Below are positions 29,024 to 42,180 of a DNA stretch of 64,000 nucleotides, one piece after another. Both the position numbers and the translations under genes were made by a program. This DNA comes from Flaccisagitta enflata. Taxonomy: Eukaryota > Chaetognatha > Sagittoidea > Aphragmophora. Each line of letters starts with the position of its first letter. Within the stretch, counting starts at the first letter, position 1. Below the pieces are notes generated by a model. It made no database searches, was not told the origin of the DNA, and was given only the letters and a program-made list of their open reading frames with translations. The stretch spans positions 30,876,001 through 30,940,000 of the forward strand of contig OZ231128.1 in assembly GCA_965153355.1 (NCBI GenBank), given 5' to 3'.

Positions 29024-29646
29024 GCTAATTTAGTATTTAGTATTTTAGCTATTTTTGAAAATGGTGCATTTGGAGAGCAAACCGTTTCAGGGCAGCTATG
29101 TCAGCAGCCGGAATACAGGCCAAACATTTAGCTAAATGATTGAACACATCTCGAAATAACCCTGACGACACAGGGGCATCTCAAACCTTTGCTTTGGTCC
29201 TTATCATAAATCGTGACAGAAACTTAAAGGGACAATTTTAATCTCTGGAACAACATATTGGTACAAAATATAAATGGATGGTGCTGACAACATAATTTTG
29301 ATAGACACGATGATATAATACTAAATTGGACTCACGATGTTGATGAAAGGAAAGGTTCATGACTGATAATTGGCACAGAATAAAAACACAAAGCCCAGTA
29401 AGAAGGACACTGACAAAGTTATCAACATTGGACAAGCACATGCAGATATCTATCAAGGAATTAGAAATGTGGGGCAAGTCACACAATCAATTCTGATTTT
29501 AAGAGATGCTGTCAGTCGACTTGTTTGTTCGTTGGTTTGTGAGTTACCTGCCCCTGCTCACTCTCGTAACTTTTCAGTTTAGTACGAAGAAAGCCTTAAT
29601 TGAAGGTCGGTGAAACCTGCAGGAGTGGTTAAGACTCCAGGTATCA
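29024..29646. other. Intergenic DNA between convergent genes
   Basis: Includes a HINE relic near 29515-29575 (CTGCCCCTGCTCACTCTCG). No gene. Confidence 0.4.
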
Positions 29647-29652
29647 TTTATT
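29647..29652 (-). terminator. Candidate poly(A) signal of the tetraspanin gene
   Basis: AATAAA on the minus strand lies about 515 bp downstream of the tetraspanin stop codon. The intervening 29653-30164 is best read as its 3' untranslated region. Confidence 0.35.
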
Positions 29653-30164
29653 CAAAGTAAAAGATTCACAATTTTGCAATGACTCAATTACTTCCAATGG
29701 TTTACAACTGAGTATTTACTATTCAGACTTTCAAGAAACCCAATCATTCCAGTTAGCATCAGCATAATAAACAGTCAGTGAGTACGGCTTCACCCGCATA
29801 GAGATGGTGCATTTCTTCGAAGCAATTTAAGTGTGCACCGTGCCCGGGAGGAAATGGATACCTCTTCTGAGGATGTTTGTCAGAATTATATAAACCATCA
29901 CCAACAATTACAAATTCATCCCCATTTAAGTTAAGCATGCCAAATATATAGCAAACTATGCGCTGGACTAGAGCATCAGAGACGATGAAACAGTTGCCCG
30001 TCACAAAAAGAATAACGTCAATGCTGATCGAAACTGAATATTTTTTTGTTGAGAATGTATAATGGCGAGTAATCATAATCTGGTTGATTTTTTGCTGCTT
30101 CCCTTTATTCGATGTTTAAATAGAGAAAAGTAGTGTCTTCGGTCGACATTGTAATTTTTCGAGA

Positions 30165-33100
30165 TCACAAAAAGGCAGACGGATTTGCTCGTGGATCTTT
30201 TTGATTTCGAAATCGAATCGCCAAACAAACGCCAATAATCTCCGTGAAACTAAAAAACAGCCCTAATCCTCCGGCGGTATTCAAAGCCGTATTCACCTAA
30301 ATGAATGAATGAATCATTGAATGATTGAATGAATGACTAAATGAGAGAAATAGTGGAAAGTGGAAGAAAAATGAATCCAAGTCAATATTTTTTTGGCCAT
30401 TAATGTAATAAATTATAGCATAACATAATATAAAACTACATAATATAAAACTACGTAATATAATACAACGTAATATAATATAACGTAATATGATATAATG
30501 TAATACCATTTAACAACCAAACGTTAGGCACCAAGTCACTAACATTTAGTAGTTAATCAGTAAATACGCCAACAATATCAATGATCAAACAGTTATAGAC
30601 ACAAATGGTGTTTTGTGCACTACGTCAATTGAAACGCCCCAAAGTTGAACACTGGCTCTCACAAATCTTACCATAGACGAGGCTTGGTAAAAAAATATCT
30701 CATGCAAATTTTCAGGCCTCAGGGATAGGGGGAACCTTCGTTAGGATGACCATGAAGTTTCCATAGAAATCTATGGCAGAGACAAAATTTGCATAATAGA
30801 AATACTGATTCCAATGCTAATTCAATGCAAACTTCAACCTCACCCTAACGAAGGTTCCTGCTATCTGAGAGGCCCAAAATTTTGCATGGAATATTTTTTT
30901 ACCAAGCCTCAACTGTGGTAAGATTGGTGAAAGCCATAGTCGAAGTTTGGGGCGCTTCATGGGATGTATTGTGCACTGACTGTTCTTTCCTATTCATGTT
31001 GAAATATACATACGGTTACCCCTGCTATAACGGATCTGTGAGTGACGGAGATCAGCCTATAACAGATTTATTAGTTAAATCCCTTAATATAGTTTAAATC
31101 AAATATAGTTACAAAATCCACCAAAAACAATTACAAGTTTACGTAGTCTCTTAACATTTAATAAAGGTAACAATCCTTATCCCTCATCTAATTGCTAACT
31201 GGTAAGAATTAGCATTTTGGGTTAGACTCAGAAGGGATAATTGTAAGTCAGTTTTGCTAAATGGAAAACTAGGCGTGATGCGCGAGAGTTGCCGCAGGGA
31301 GATTTGTTGAATTGTGGTTGCACAGGTCACTATCATTTTCCCATATCTAATTGTTAAGAATTACCATTTTGGGTTGGACTGAGAATGGACATTTGCTAAC
31401 TTAGTTTTGCTGTTCATGGAAAGCTAGGAGCGGTGCGCGTATTAACCAGTCAGTGAGGGCTCACAAGGCCCTGCTCCACATTTTCTCAGTTAGGGCAGAG
31501 TGAGGCATATTGTTCAGTGAGGGTTTACAAGGCCCCTTCCATGTATGACAAGCGGAACAATATCCCTCGCTTTTTAGTTGCGGACACGCAACTCTATAAG
31601 AGGCTTTGTCCGTCCATCCGTCGGACCGTTGGTCCGTAGGTCCGTAAGCACGAGTCGAAAAGTGAAAAAACCGTGCATATCCGCCCCTGCCCACCCGTCC
31701 GCAACTGGTGGCCGTGTATCCGGCCTTGTTCAGTATCGGTTCAGTGTGGAAATAGTTTCACTTGTCAGCAAGTTGACAGACAAAGATCAAAGAAAGCACA
31801 GACGCAGGAGTTTCAAATTCACTACGTCTTTCAACTGTTTTCATCAGCGCAACTTACTGTCTGTTTTCCCATTGCTAGGCACGATTTACACGGGCAATCC
31901 GGCATCGACGACGATGTGTTGTAGTTTCCAGTACAACACGGGGCTTGACTTTTGCTGCAACACGCTGAAAAGCAAAAGATCGAAAAGACTACTTAAGGCA
32001 GGCGTAGCATGAGATTGCTCGTGATCATATTCATGGACAATTTGGTCAGTGACGAGTGACGACGGATTCGCGTTTGCTCACAGCTTACCTGAGGTCGCGC
32101 AAGGAGGATGAGATCCTTCTTTGTTAGCATCGGCTTTTTGCAAGCCGCAGCAATCGAGACCACGTTGACACGACTTCTTCATGTCATCATCTACTTTATC
32201 CCAACCTAAGAAAGCAATATCAATACTGTCTTACAAGTTTGTTCAATTCAATTTAATACACTTAGATGGAGGGTTCTTTTTTCATTTTTTCTTTCCTTGT
32301 AACCGAAACAGTCAATAATAAATGTACTAAGCCTACCTGTTTTGATGATTTTTTGTTTTTGCTCGTCCGATAGAGCCAGGCAAGCGCAAGCGATGGCAAA
32401 TTGAATGAAGAATATGAGGAAAAGAATCACCATGTAGAAGAAAAGACACACTTGATGATGCTTGATGGCGCCCATGAGTCCTGTATGTAACCAAATTGTG
32501 ATTTTCTATGAATGTAAAATAAATTTGTCTACAAACTCAAGACAGAAAACGAATTCAATAATTTTTAGCAATCTCAAATATTTGATTACTTAAAATCTAA
32601 AATAAGGCAAAAGAAGCCGAACTTCGAAAGAGTAATGATCAATGATCATAAGGCTTTCTATCTATTTCATGTTCGCGATTCAAAAAAGGACAAACCACAG
32701 ACCAAGAATTTCGGAGAGTTTGTATCAAAGGACGGCAAACGCTCAACCGCAGACAGATCGGAAAATATCCAAGTCTGAGATCATTTCCCGCGAAATTCTC
32801 CCACGAATCTATTGATCAGCGGGTAATTACCGACAATCGAGATGAGTAAAAGAAAGACGCCGCACGCGATGATGCCGCCGATGATTTCGATCTGATTCAC
32901 GTAAGCCGCCCATTTTCCGTACCCGGCCACGGTTATGAGAAGCAATCCTGTGGAACCAGTTAAACTTGAAATTTTCTGAACTTCCGTCTGTCGGCGTCTC
33001 ACGTACTTTTAGGTACCTTTGTAAGTCAGTCGGTCTGTCAGTTGGTCTATCTGTCGGTCCGTCAGAACTTTGGTCTATCTGTCGGTCCGTCAGTTGGTCT

Positions 33101-34755
33101 ATCTGACGGTCCGTCAGTTGGTCTATCTGTCGGTCCGTCAGTTGTATGTCCGACGGTTAGTCAGTTGTTGATTGTTCTGTCCGTAAGTTCGTTAGTTCTG
33201 CCCGTCAGTGATGCTCCTTTTTGGCAGCGGCCCCAAAGGGGTCGATGACCAATGCTTTCACACAGGGGAATTTTCTCCTTCTCCGTACCCCCCCCCCCCA
33301 CCTCCAGACCCATATCTTAGCCTTGAGAACCAAATCGCAACCTCAAGGCCCAAATAGCATCTTAAGGCCAAAATCCCATCTTCGAGGCCCAAACCCCAGC
33401 CACAAGACTGGGATTTGGGCCTCAAGAGTGGGATTTGGGCCTCAAGAGTGGGATCTGGGCTTGGAGACTAGGATTTGAGCCTCCAGGCTGAGATATGGGC
33501 CTGGAGGTTGGGGGAGGGGGGACGGAGGAAGAGGAGATAATTCCCCGCGTGAAAGCATAAGTCATCGACCCCTTCGGAGCCGCTAACCTGCTCCCCCTTC
33601 AGATTCAAGCACAACCTACTTGGGCAGGGCGCCGGTCCCGCTGACCATCTAACGCTTTTGCGACTATCACTGCGCTTGGCTGCCTTAGCATCATTGCGAG
33701 TGGGCCAACTAACTTCGCTATGGTAGGCGAAGAAACCCCTTATTTGCATATTGCAGTTACACGCTTCAAACTCGCCAATAGGCGTACTTTAAACAAGAAA
33801 AGAATCATTCTCAGGGTCAAATAATTTTTTTTTCCTCATGACGAAACAAGGCCGAGGGTTTTGGCAAATGAGCAAGCATGAATAAATCTAGTCTTGAATC
33901 GTTTTACTTTCAAACACGATTGCATTATCTTCGAAGGGATAAAAAAGATTAAAGAACTTTCAATTCCTGTCGGAAATACTTCATCCGGCATTATTTCATT
34001 AAAGCAGAAACAACATTGCCCTAATAAATGGAGGCCAGAATTCTCCAAAATACAAAGGATGAAAGCCTTGCATCCTTTACTACAGACAAACAAAAAGCTT
34101 ACCTGACAAAACTATCAGCTTGACTGCATACCTCATCAGTTTAGGGTGGGACAGGCCTATACCATTTACTTTACACAAAATATATTACAGTTATAATCAT
34201 ATGATATATCATAGTGCAGTGGCCGTTGGCAGACGCTTGACAGTCCAGGTTCTTCTACTAAGGAAGGTGCCTGTTCAAGCAGCGGCCTTACTGGTCCTGA
34301 TTCAGCTGCAAGAACTCGGTTATGAGTCTGACGCCAATTCCGGTAGATCTTTTCAAATCTCTTGATTACTACATCTGCTGAAGTAAACGTGTGGCCTCCA
34401 ACACTACCCCTTGCCGACCTACACGTGCTGAGCAGTCAAGTTACCGGCATTGTTAGACGCGCCCTCGCATCTGCGCAAGAGGGTGTGTCCGTAAGTAGTT
34501 CTGCGTCTCCCCGTGACGCGATTTCTAGGGAGTTTCAATTTCTTCATCTTTTTCTATATCAGATTATATCATATCCAAGGAGGACGCATCTATTGGTCTG
34601 CGCCCACCCAAACGCCAAGCTTCCAAAAATGTAAATACAATGAATACCTTCAAAAGCGGGCACGTGAGATCAAGGATTTCGATCTTACCTACTAAGATGT
34701 AGCACACGTTCAGTGCAATGAGCGCATTGCGTGAGCACGTGAATCCGCCACACAT
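30165..34755 (-). CDS. TSPAN13/31: Tetraspanin, TSPAN13/TSPAN31 type, 6 exons
   Basis: On the minus strand the exons are 34755-34689, 32947-32831, 32480-32337, 32205-32089, 31964-31858 and 30296-30165. All junctions are GT-AG and phase-consistent, giving 684 nt (227 residues plus stop); human members have 204-210 residues. The protein begins [16 protein letters not shown] and ends [14 protein letters not shown], both hallmarks of this group. There are four membrane segments (roughly residues 13-31, 43-63, 73-95, 193-212). The large extracellular loop carries CCG at 128-130 and further cysteines at 122, 150, 151, 158, 159, 172, 174 and 177. Tetraspanins organise membrane microdomains and trafficking of partner proteins; no specific partner can be read here. 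The first intron (1.7 kb) and last intron (1.6 kb) contain repeats. The sequence does not separate TSPAN13 from TSPAN31, and many invertebrates are likely to have a single pre-duplication gene. Confidence 0.95.
30300..30510. repeat. AT-rich short repeats in the tetraspanin last intron
   Basis: (GAAT)n near 30301-30335, then about seven TAATATAAAACTACG-like units at 30421-30500. Confidence 0.7.
30631..30958. mobile_element. Fold-back element in the tetraspanin last intron
   Basis: Arms of about 115 bp; outer ends GAAACGCCCCAAAGTT and its complement; GAGGCTTGGTAAAAAAATAT is shared by both arms. Confidence 0.75.
31180..31565. repeat. Copy of the element at 2370-2570
   Basis: Inverted relative to the first copy; CCAGTCAGTGAGGGCTCACA and GTATGACAAGCGGAACAATA match it closely. 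Two tandem versions seem present (31190-31270 and 31345-31435). Confidence 0.5.
31571..31730 (+). mobile_element. HINE-like repeat in the tetraspanin last intron
   Basis: One of the most intact copies: GTTGCGGACACGCAAC, a short GTCC block, GTCCGCAAC, GGCCGTGTATCCGGCC, TTGTT. It lies directly after the repeat ending at 31565. Confidence 0.75.
33010..33205. repeat. GTCGGTCC / GTCAGTTGGTCTATCT minisatellite
   Basis: Several units of 24-34 bp, probably the expanded core of a HINE-like copy whose ends are lost. In tetraspanin intron 1. Confidence 0.6.
33223..33584. mobile_element. Family-B TIR element, copy 3
   Basis: About 50-bp inverted ends (left GGCAGCGGCCCCAAAGGGGT, right its near-complement), a poly-C/poly-G pair inside them, and internal CCTCAAGAGTGGGATTTGGG units. 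In tetraspanin intron 1. Confidence 0.7.
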
Positions 34756-35642
34756 TTTGGACGTCCTCGATTCAAGTGTTTATAAGTGTCTACAAGTGCC
34801 GCGTCAAGTCATGCCTTTGTTTCTTGACACGCACACAATGTAGAGCTTAAGGAAGGTCGTTGACTTAATCGCTGAAATGAGGAATGAAGCAAGCTGGCAT
34901 ATGCGACATCAGCAAAGATCAATCAGTAGCAAAGACTTGAGATTTGTCACTTATAACTACGACTTCTGTCACCAGAGGCCTTCTTTTAATGAAATGGAGA
35001 GAACTGCCGAGGAACAAAAGATTGGCCAGGTTGTCCTTTAAGCCTCGTACTCTAGGTTATACTAGTTAGCTTTGTCAAGTCAATTAGATCACACAGTTTA
35101 ACCCAGCAACAACGGACCAACAAATTTTATCGGTGACAGGTGGATTCACATAATTGCTAATACCGTAGAACTAGTGATACGGGGGTCACAATGTAGTCGC
35201 AGCTGGGTAAGCAGGGGCATATACCCCTCCCCCCCGTGCTAAACACACGTGCATACAGAGAATACAACCACAGCATCTCAAATGCGCATATTTGCTTTTT
35301 GCAATTTGAGTGTGACTGACGGACCAACAGACCAGGACTTCGAATATTGATTCTTTATCGATTATAGGTCGACCTCCGTTTCTTATTCGTAACTAACTTC
35401 AACTCTAATTCCGCATAACTTCATTCCTCGCGTCTCATTCTTTCCATTCTTCCTAGTTAATGCATTCATGGATTCCGATAATTTCCGATATAACATTTCA
35501 TAATTGGAATTGTGAATTCCTGCATACAATGGATTGCTCGATCACCAAACACCATCCAACGTTTAATGTTCATATCCGTTATAACCATCGCCGCTTTTGC
35601 TCCTTTTAACAGAAAAAAATGAATTTTTGTTAAAAAATTTCT
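34756..35642. other. Spacer between the CEP350-like and tetraspanin genes
   Basis: Should contain the tetraspanin promoter and 5' untranslated region. A HINE relic (CACAATGTAGTCGCAGCTGG, GCAGGGGCATA, GACGGACCAACAGACC) spans about 35168-35345. Confidence 0.4.
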
Positions 35643-35648
35643 TTTATT
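35643..35648 (-). terminator. Candidate poly(A) signal of the CEP350-like gene
   Basis: AATAAA on the minus strand lies about 555 bp downstream of the CEP350-like stop codon at 36204. The segment between them is AT-rich and shows no other gene, so it may be the 3' untranslated region. Confidence 0.3.
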
Positions 35649-35756
35649 CCAACAAGGTAACAAGTTGTTAATATATTAGGAATATGTAAAAACAAACATT
35701 TAAAATGAGAATAAACAGGAGAGATCATCAGTAACAAAAATTCAACGATTTTTAAG

Positions 35757-35836
35757 ACAGACAGACAGATAGACAAACAGATAGACAGACAGATGGACAA
35801 ACAGATAGACAGACAGATGGACAAACAGACAGACAG
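35757..35836. repeat. (CAGA)n-derived microsatellite
   Basis: ACAGACAGATAGACAAACAG-type units; low complexity, in the likely 3' untranslated region of the CEP350-like gene. Confidence 0.85.
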
Positions 35837-36203
35837 AAACTCTTGTCAGAAAGAGGAGAAAGTGAAAAAAAGATCCAAAAATCAAGGTGCAAAGAGAGAG
35901 ACAAGGAGGCTTTTTGGAGATGAGTAGACACTATCGAATTGAATGACAGACAAAAACAGACGAACGAAAACTAGGAGTCTAGGACAAAGAAAGTACCGGA
36001 CAAACGCAGACACGATATGAAAGAAACGGCAATGTCCCACAATAGCAACTGATCAACAAAAAAAGTGAATATTGGTAAAAAACATGACTATAAGCTAAAA
36101 TCCGACGAAAACAAACGAAAAAGTTCCTCATAACTTTTTCCAAAAGGCCGCGCTTTACGCTTCGCCTCAGTCTGAAAGTCTGATCAAAAGAAAAAGTCTG
36201 ATC

Positions 36204-39200
36204 TCAACCGTCCTTCCTCTTAATCAATTTGCTGGCCGAAGACTGATCGAAACCGGCCAACCAATGGCCGACGTCGGCCATCATCTCTTCGAGGAATTGA
36301 TCGGCCAGCGCCATCTTGACGTCGACTTCCTCAGTTTCCACGTTCGTCCACGACATTTCCTCATTCTTCAACTGGCGAGCGATGAGAACATTAACCACGT
36401 CGTCGCTTTTTCGAGGGTGAACCCAAAGCTGCGATTTGGGATTACGACGTGAGGAAGTTCGAGGTGGAGACGGATGTTGAGGGTCGCGGGGACTGCGAGG
36501 GTTAACAAAAGGAAAACTTTTAACCATCCGTGGTTATTACCAAAGTGACGGACCAACAGCTTCTCACAAAAGCAAGACTAAGAGTTCGATAGGAAGTACT
36601 CAACAGACAAATTGTTAGTACCTCAGAGGTCGAGTTGTATCAAGCACGTCTTTGAGGACGTAAGCTTTTAAATCTTGTTTGGATTTGGGTCGCTTCTGCT
36701 TGGCAACTTCGCCCGCTAATCGTCGAGACGTCTCCCAAGGCAGAGGAGATGGCTCATATTCGTCCCTAAAGAGAAAAGAAAAGCCACGAAATGATTAGAA
36801 AACAAGGCAAAAGTTAACCAAAAGGCACAAACGGCAGAGGAAAAGAAAAGGACACGAAAAGAACGAAAATGAACCTGTAGAGATCGGTGAGATTTTCTTT
36901 GGCGAGGGAGTAAATCATTCTGGCGTAGGCTCCATTTGCCTCTCTCTCCATCTCCTCTTTCTCGTCAGTTGAGGAACTGGAAGTCGCGGCGGAGGCATCG
37001 GTCAACGGGTTAAAATGCGTCGGGACATAAAGACCCTGACCCTTTTCTCGCTGATCATAGAGGCTGTCCACCTGAGAAAAACAGGATGGTGCGAACCAGC
37101 GATAATGAATCGGCAAAATGAGTGCCAAATATTACCTTAGTAAAATCACAGCTATCATGGTAGAGATTATACTCAATTATTCATGCAAACTGTGGGGTGA
37201 CGGGGCCTTACGGCTTTATCGACGATGGTGGAGATTTGCTGTTTATTGGTGGGCACAACGGAGAAATGTCGTTTGGCTTCTTCTTCACGCTGCGCCTCCA
37301 ATTGGGACATGAGTCGCTCCGGAGTCGATGACGGACCCTGGAACAAAAGTGACACGGGATTTCCCATTTAGTTTTTGGGTTGAAACTGTCAATACGAACG
37401 GCGACACGCAGATAGAGAGACCGACATGCAGATAGTACGGCAGTAAGGTAGGCAGTAAGGTAAGCAGTAAGGTAAGCAGCAAGGTAGGCAGTAAGGTAGG
37501 CAGAAAGAAAGAGCTGGCAGTGCGTATGTCAGTTAGAAAGCGTTTATTCATCCAAATCATTCTTTTTGCACTATTGGACTCCTTCGGAATATCTCTGAAA
37601 TGTTTTTGACCTTTAATGATAACAAACTTTTCCTTTCCTCACTTATAACAATTGTGACCGATACCATCAGGTCACGTTTTATTGACCTAGAGTAAGTGAG
37701 CATGTTTCTGCTTTTTTCATCCTGTCTTGTTATGTGTTTCTTACGAACGGCATTATGCAAATTTGCTTAGGCAGACAACATCAGATAGAAAGGGTGCTAT
37801 TAAGTAAAATTTCGTTTTCTCCTTTGATCCATAAGAAGATGGAAATGTTTATTGAGTCCGACTACGTTGCCAAGCTATAAATGCTACAAAACGACCCAAC
37901 AACAAATCAAGAAGAACTGCAATCGGTTTATGAAATCCGTTTCTCTCTTCCATATGCTATCAACATCTCTTTCAAGAAAATGATCCCTCGACTTTTTGCT
38001 CACCTCCGGCACGACTTTCTCGATGTGTGGGGTGCCGGGATATGGCGGCGGGGGTCTTTGAGGTAAAACCGGCGTCGGGAACGCGTAATCGTCATCGAAC
38101 CATTCCTCGTCTCCTTCGCCACCGATGATGTTGCTCTCGGCGAAAAACTTGTCGATCGCCGCTGACGCGTCGGGTTTCGCATCTTCATCATCGTCGTTAT
38201 CATCATCAATGACAACGTCCTTTCGTTGCGAGGACGCTATCGATCGCGTCGATGGATGCGTTTCGTCGGCAGTTTTTTGGTCTTCCTCGTCATCTGATTC
38301 CTCTTTCTTATGCTCTACCTTTTTCTCTCGCGATTTTTCTTCCTCGTTCTCAGTACCGAGGGAGAGGCAACGCGGCGACGACGCCGAATCTTCATGATCG
38401 TCGTCTTTATCCTCGTCCAAAATCGGCGCCGGCGTAGAAGCGACTTTCACCACAGATTTCACAGTAGATCTTAATCTCGTATGGCCAAAATCTTCATCCT
38501 CGGATTCGGATTCGAAGGAGTATTCGCTGTAGCCGGGTTTTCCTTTCGCAGAGTCCCTCTCGATCGACTCGGACAAAATCTCAGTTTCCTCTTCTTGATC
38601 ATCTTTCTTTGATTCTTCATTGACCTTGGGCGGAGCTTTGCCTTCCTCTTCTTGGTCCTCAACGGCGTTCGGGCCGAGTGGTTCAAGTACGATGTCCTTT
38701 TCACTTTCCGCTAATCTCTGTCGCTCTCGCTCCTCCTCCTCTTCTCGTCTTTTGCGCCGTCCTTCTCTCTTTTCAAACTCGATCCTCTGTAGTTTCAATT
38801 TCTCTTTTTTGCTCTTCTGGATCTCGGCCATTTGATCGACGACGCCTGAAACGAGCGTCTCGAACATGGCCGCGCATACGGCGTCTAACTGAGATTTCGT
38901 CGGCGACAACTTTTTCTTATTCGACTTAGAGCCAGAAGAGGTAGTATCCTCATGAGGAGAATCTTTTTCTCGCCGATCTTCATCATTGGCAACGAGCTGC
39001 TTTTGTTGCTGAGGCTGTTGTTGTTGCTGCTGTAAAGGTTTCGACTTGGACTTAATACCGCTGAGGCTGTCGCTGATGCTTTTTCCACCGCCCCGTCTGC
39101 TCATAGAGTTCTCCTTGTCGTCTTCCTCCTCGTCCGGTTCAAGAACATGATTCTCTCTGCTGAGAATGAGTTTGGGAGGAGGTCGATTGGAGGAAGAGAA

Positions 39201-40767
39201 AGATCCCACGGCGGATTCACTTTCAAAGTCGTCTTCGATTTCGTCGTCCTCGCGCGTGATTTCGCTGACGTCCTCTTCCGTCTCGACGGCGGCCTGTTGT
39301 TTGTTCGATTTTGATTTCGTTATTTGCGAAAAGTCGTCATCTTCTTTGGAAGCTTTCAGGTTGTTATCTTGTTCGCTCCGCTCGGATTGTTGTTGTTGTT
39401 GTTCTCTCGACGACGATTTTTGAGGAACGAGTTTCTTTTGTTTTCCCGAAACGTCACTTTGAACGTCTTCCGAAGATTTGTTGGCTCTGATGGAAGCCAG
39501 GCTGGAGGCGGAGCGGCTTCCTCCGTCGTCGCTACGTGACAGCGCGGGGCTCCCATCTGTGTGCAAAGAGTGAGCGTTCAATATTCACTGTTTGATCATA
39601 TTTCGCTAACTTTACAGACGTGAAAATGTGAATCTGGGTGAAATCATTCCATAATCCACAGAGGATTTCATACTCTACAACCTCCGAAAACAGAGTCAAT
39701 TAAAAGACAAAATCCAAGACCTACCATTTGACTTCGGTTTATATTTCAAAGAAGCGAAATCCTTCTCTTTATTATCGACGAGTTGCAATTTCCCTTCTAA
39801 ATCCGCACACAAGGAACCTGGAAAGAGAAAATAGATACTAGTATGAGATCTGAGAACTGAAGAGCTGAACACGGAATTGAGAACTGAGGAGGGAGAGCAA
39901 TAACATAGGACATGGGGAGCCACCAATAACTAACTGAATTTTAAAACTTAAGATGCAAAGAGAGAAAGGGACAGAAAATCATGTTGAAGATATTGGAAGA
40001 CAAGTGAAACACAGATGGAAGGTAAATGAGGAGGACATTTTTTTTGTGAATTGATAATATTGGTTTGACGCGTGATAAGACTAACCAAGGGAGTTATTGG
40101 AATCTTCCATGTAGGATCCCGGAGAGGCTTCCCCACCATCATCTTTCTGAATCGACTCTGCAAAACAGACAGTGGTACAAACAGTCACCAATAATGGCTG
40201 TCCTAAACTGAAGATGGACAAATTATGAGGTACTATCTATCGATTCTACCATCTGTAACACAGACGATGAGCGTGAAGTATAGTCGCAAAGAAAAAGACT
40301 GACTGGCAGACAGAAATGTACACACAGAGTCACAAGTCGCATAAATGTACCTCGATCGCGTGGCGTTGATTTGAAGCCAGCGTGAATCGGGGAATCCAAT
40401 GGCGAATCACGCGCGTCGCGAAAGACGCCGAAAGTTTTGGCGCCGTCGGCAGTTTTGGACGAAGGAGTTTGATCCTTCGCCACCGACGCCGCTTTCTTGA
40501 ATGAGCCAGATGGTGCCGCGGACGACGCCGAAGACGACGTCGACGTTGATTGGCGATCGCCTTCTTTGGTCGATTTCTTTTGTCCGGAATCTAGCGAAAT
40601 TCTAGGCGTGGAAGAGGCGACGTCGGCGGAGGCAGAACGTTCGCCCTCATCTTCGTTGATCACTTCCTCCACGACTTCATCCTCGGGTTCAGAATCGCTT
40701 AAAATCTCCGAATGATCTAGACGGTACGTATCCGTCACGGAGGACTTGCGACTTAAAACTGGAGACT
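36204..40767 (-). CDS. CEP350: CEP350-like centrosomal protein, C-terminal part, 8 exons (5' incomplete)
   Basis: Minus-strand exons, in order: 40767-40351, 40157-40086, 39817-39725, 39556-38004, 37337-37212, 37071-36875, 36765-36622 and 36492-36204 (TGA at 36204-36206). All phases agree, giving 2891 nt (about 963 residues). The first exon seen begins at an acceptor, so upstream exons are missing. Most of the protein is charged and disordered: Ser/Glu/Asp-rich with a gln-rich run, a Lys/Glu-rich coiled-coil-like stretch around 38690-38830, and a proline run RPPPPYPGTP. The last four exons form a conserved-looking helical tail: LYDQREKGQGLYVPTHF, AYARMIYSLAKENL, DLKAYVLKDVL, and VLIARQL followed by EVDVKMALADQFLEEMM. 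That tail resembles the end of CEP350 family proteins, which anchor microtubules and FOP at centrosomes. The CAP-Gly domain expected upstream is not in these exons. Family assignment is from remembered pattern, so moderate confidence; the exon structure itself is firm. Confidence 0.7.
37432..37505. repeat. GGCAGTAAGGTA minisatellite in a CEP350-like intron
   Basis: About six 11-12-bp units between exons 38004-39556 and 37212-37337. Confidence 0.8.
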
Positions 40768-40786
40768 CTGTATCAGGGACAAGAGG

Positions 40787-41995
40787 AACAAGGCCAACAC
40801 CTATAAGTCGCGTGCGAGACTTACTTACATAATCGCCTAATTATATAAGTACGTTATTTCCTGTAACAACGATAATGACTGTAATTACCTATTGACCTAT
40901 AATTGCCTATAATGACCTATAATTACCTATAATTAGTTAATTACCCATAATCAAATAATGACCGGTAAGTACCTATAAAGATCTATGATTACCTATAATT
41001 ACATATGGACCAATAATTACCTATAATGACCTATGAATACCCATAATTACCCATAACTACCTTTAATAACATAATGACCTATAATGACCTATGATTTACT
41101 AAAATTACCTATAATTGCATAATGACCTATAATTACCTATAATTACCTATGATTAGCTATAAATACCTATAATTGTCTACTGACGTATAATTACCTTTAA
41201 TAACCTATGATTACCTATAATTACATAATGACCTATAATTACCTTTAATGACCTTTGATTACCTACAATGACCCATAATTTCATAATGACCTATTATTAC
41301 CTATAATTACCTATAATTATCTATAATAACCTATAAATACCTATAATTACATAATGACCTATAATTACCAATAATGATCTATAATTACCTTTAATTACTT
41401 ATAATTATCTATAATTACATAATGACCTATAATTACCAATAATGACCTATAATTGCATAATGACCTATAATGACCTAGAATTACCTGTTATGACCTATAA
41501 TTACCTATAATTACATATTGACCTATAATTACCTGTAATTTACCTATAATTACCTGTATTTTACCTATTATTACCTATAATTACCTATAATACCTATGAT
41601 TATATACTGACCTGTAATTACCAATATACCAATAATGACCTATAATTGCATAATCACCTATAATTGCATAATAACCTATAATTGCCAATAATGACCTATA
41701 ATTACCTATAATTACATAATGACCTATAATTACCTACAATGACCTATGATAACCTATAATGACCTATGATTACCTATAATTGCATAATGACCTATAATTA
41801 CCTATGATTACCCAAAACTGCATGATGACCTACTATTACCTATAATCATGCAAATAAAAAGTGAAATGACTATATTGACTAAAATGACTAAAATGACTGA
41901 GAATGACAGAGAATGACTTAGAATGACTAAAAACGACTTAAAATGACTTAAAATGATGTACAATGACTTATAATGACTTATAATGACTTATAATC
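40787..41995 (-). repeat. HINE-like subfamily copy expanded into a 1.1-kb array
   Basis: Starts with AACAAGGCCAACACCTATAA then GTCGCGTGCGAG, as at 13363. It continues as about 100 units of 10-13 bp (ATAATTACCTATAATGACCT), then about 10 units of AATGACTTA type at 41870-41990. The far end of the element is missing. It lies immediately upstream of the first CEP350-like exon seen, so it is intronic if that gene continues. Confidence 0.8.
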
Positions 41996-42180
41996 AGGGG
42001 GGGGAACGGTACCAAAGTTTTAGCACTTTTTAGCGCGTTTTTTGCACCGAGACTTGGGCGTTTTTTCGACTTGTACTTTCTCTCGCTGGGATATTTGATC
42101 AATGTTATCCCTTCCCCCTTGATCGCGCAGGTGGAGTACGCCGCCTTCTTTGAAATTAGTGACATTTAAAGCCGGCGCTC

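Noticed and set aside
29759-30076. Minus-strand 105-codon frame that looks protein-like
   Set aside because: It lies just downstream of the tetraspanin stop, in its likely 3' untranslated region, and matches no family I recognise.
31578-32012. Plus-strand frame with a second galaxin-looking motif ([14 protein letters not shown])
   Set aside because: It is the antisense of tetraspanin exon 5 (31858-31964), which fits splice phase and family far better; the CC pairs mirror GCA/TGC codons of the real gene.
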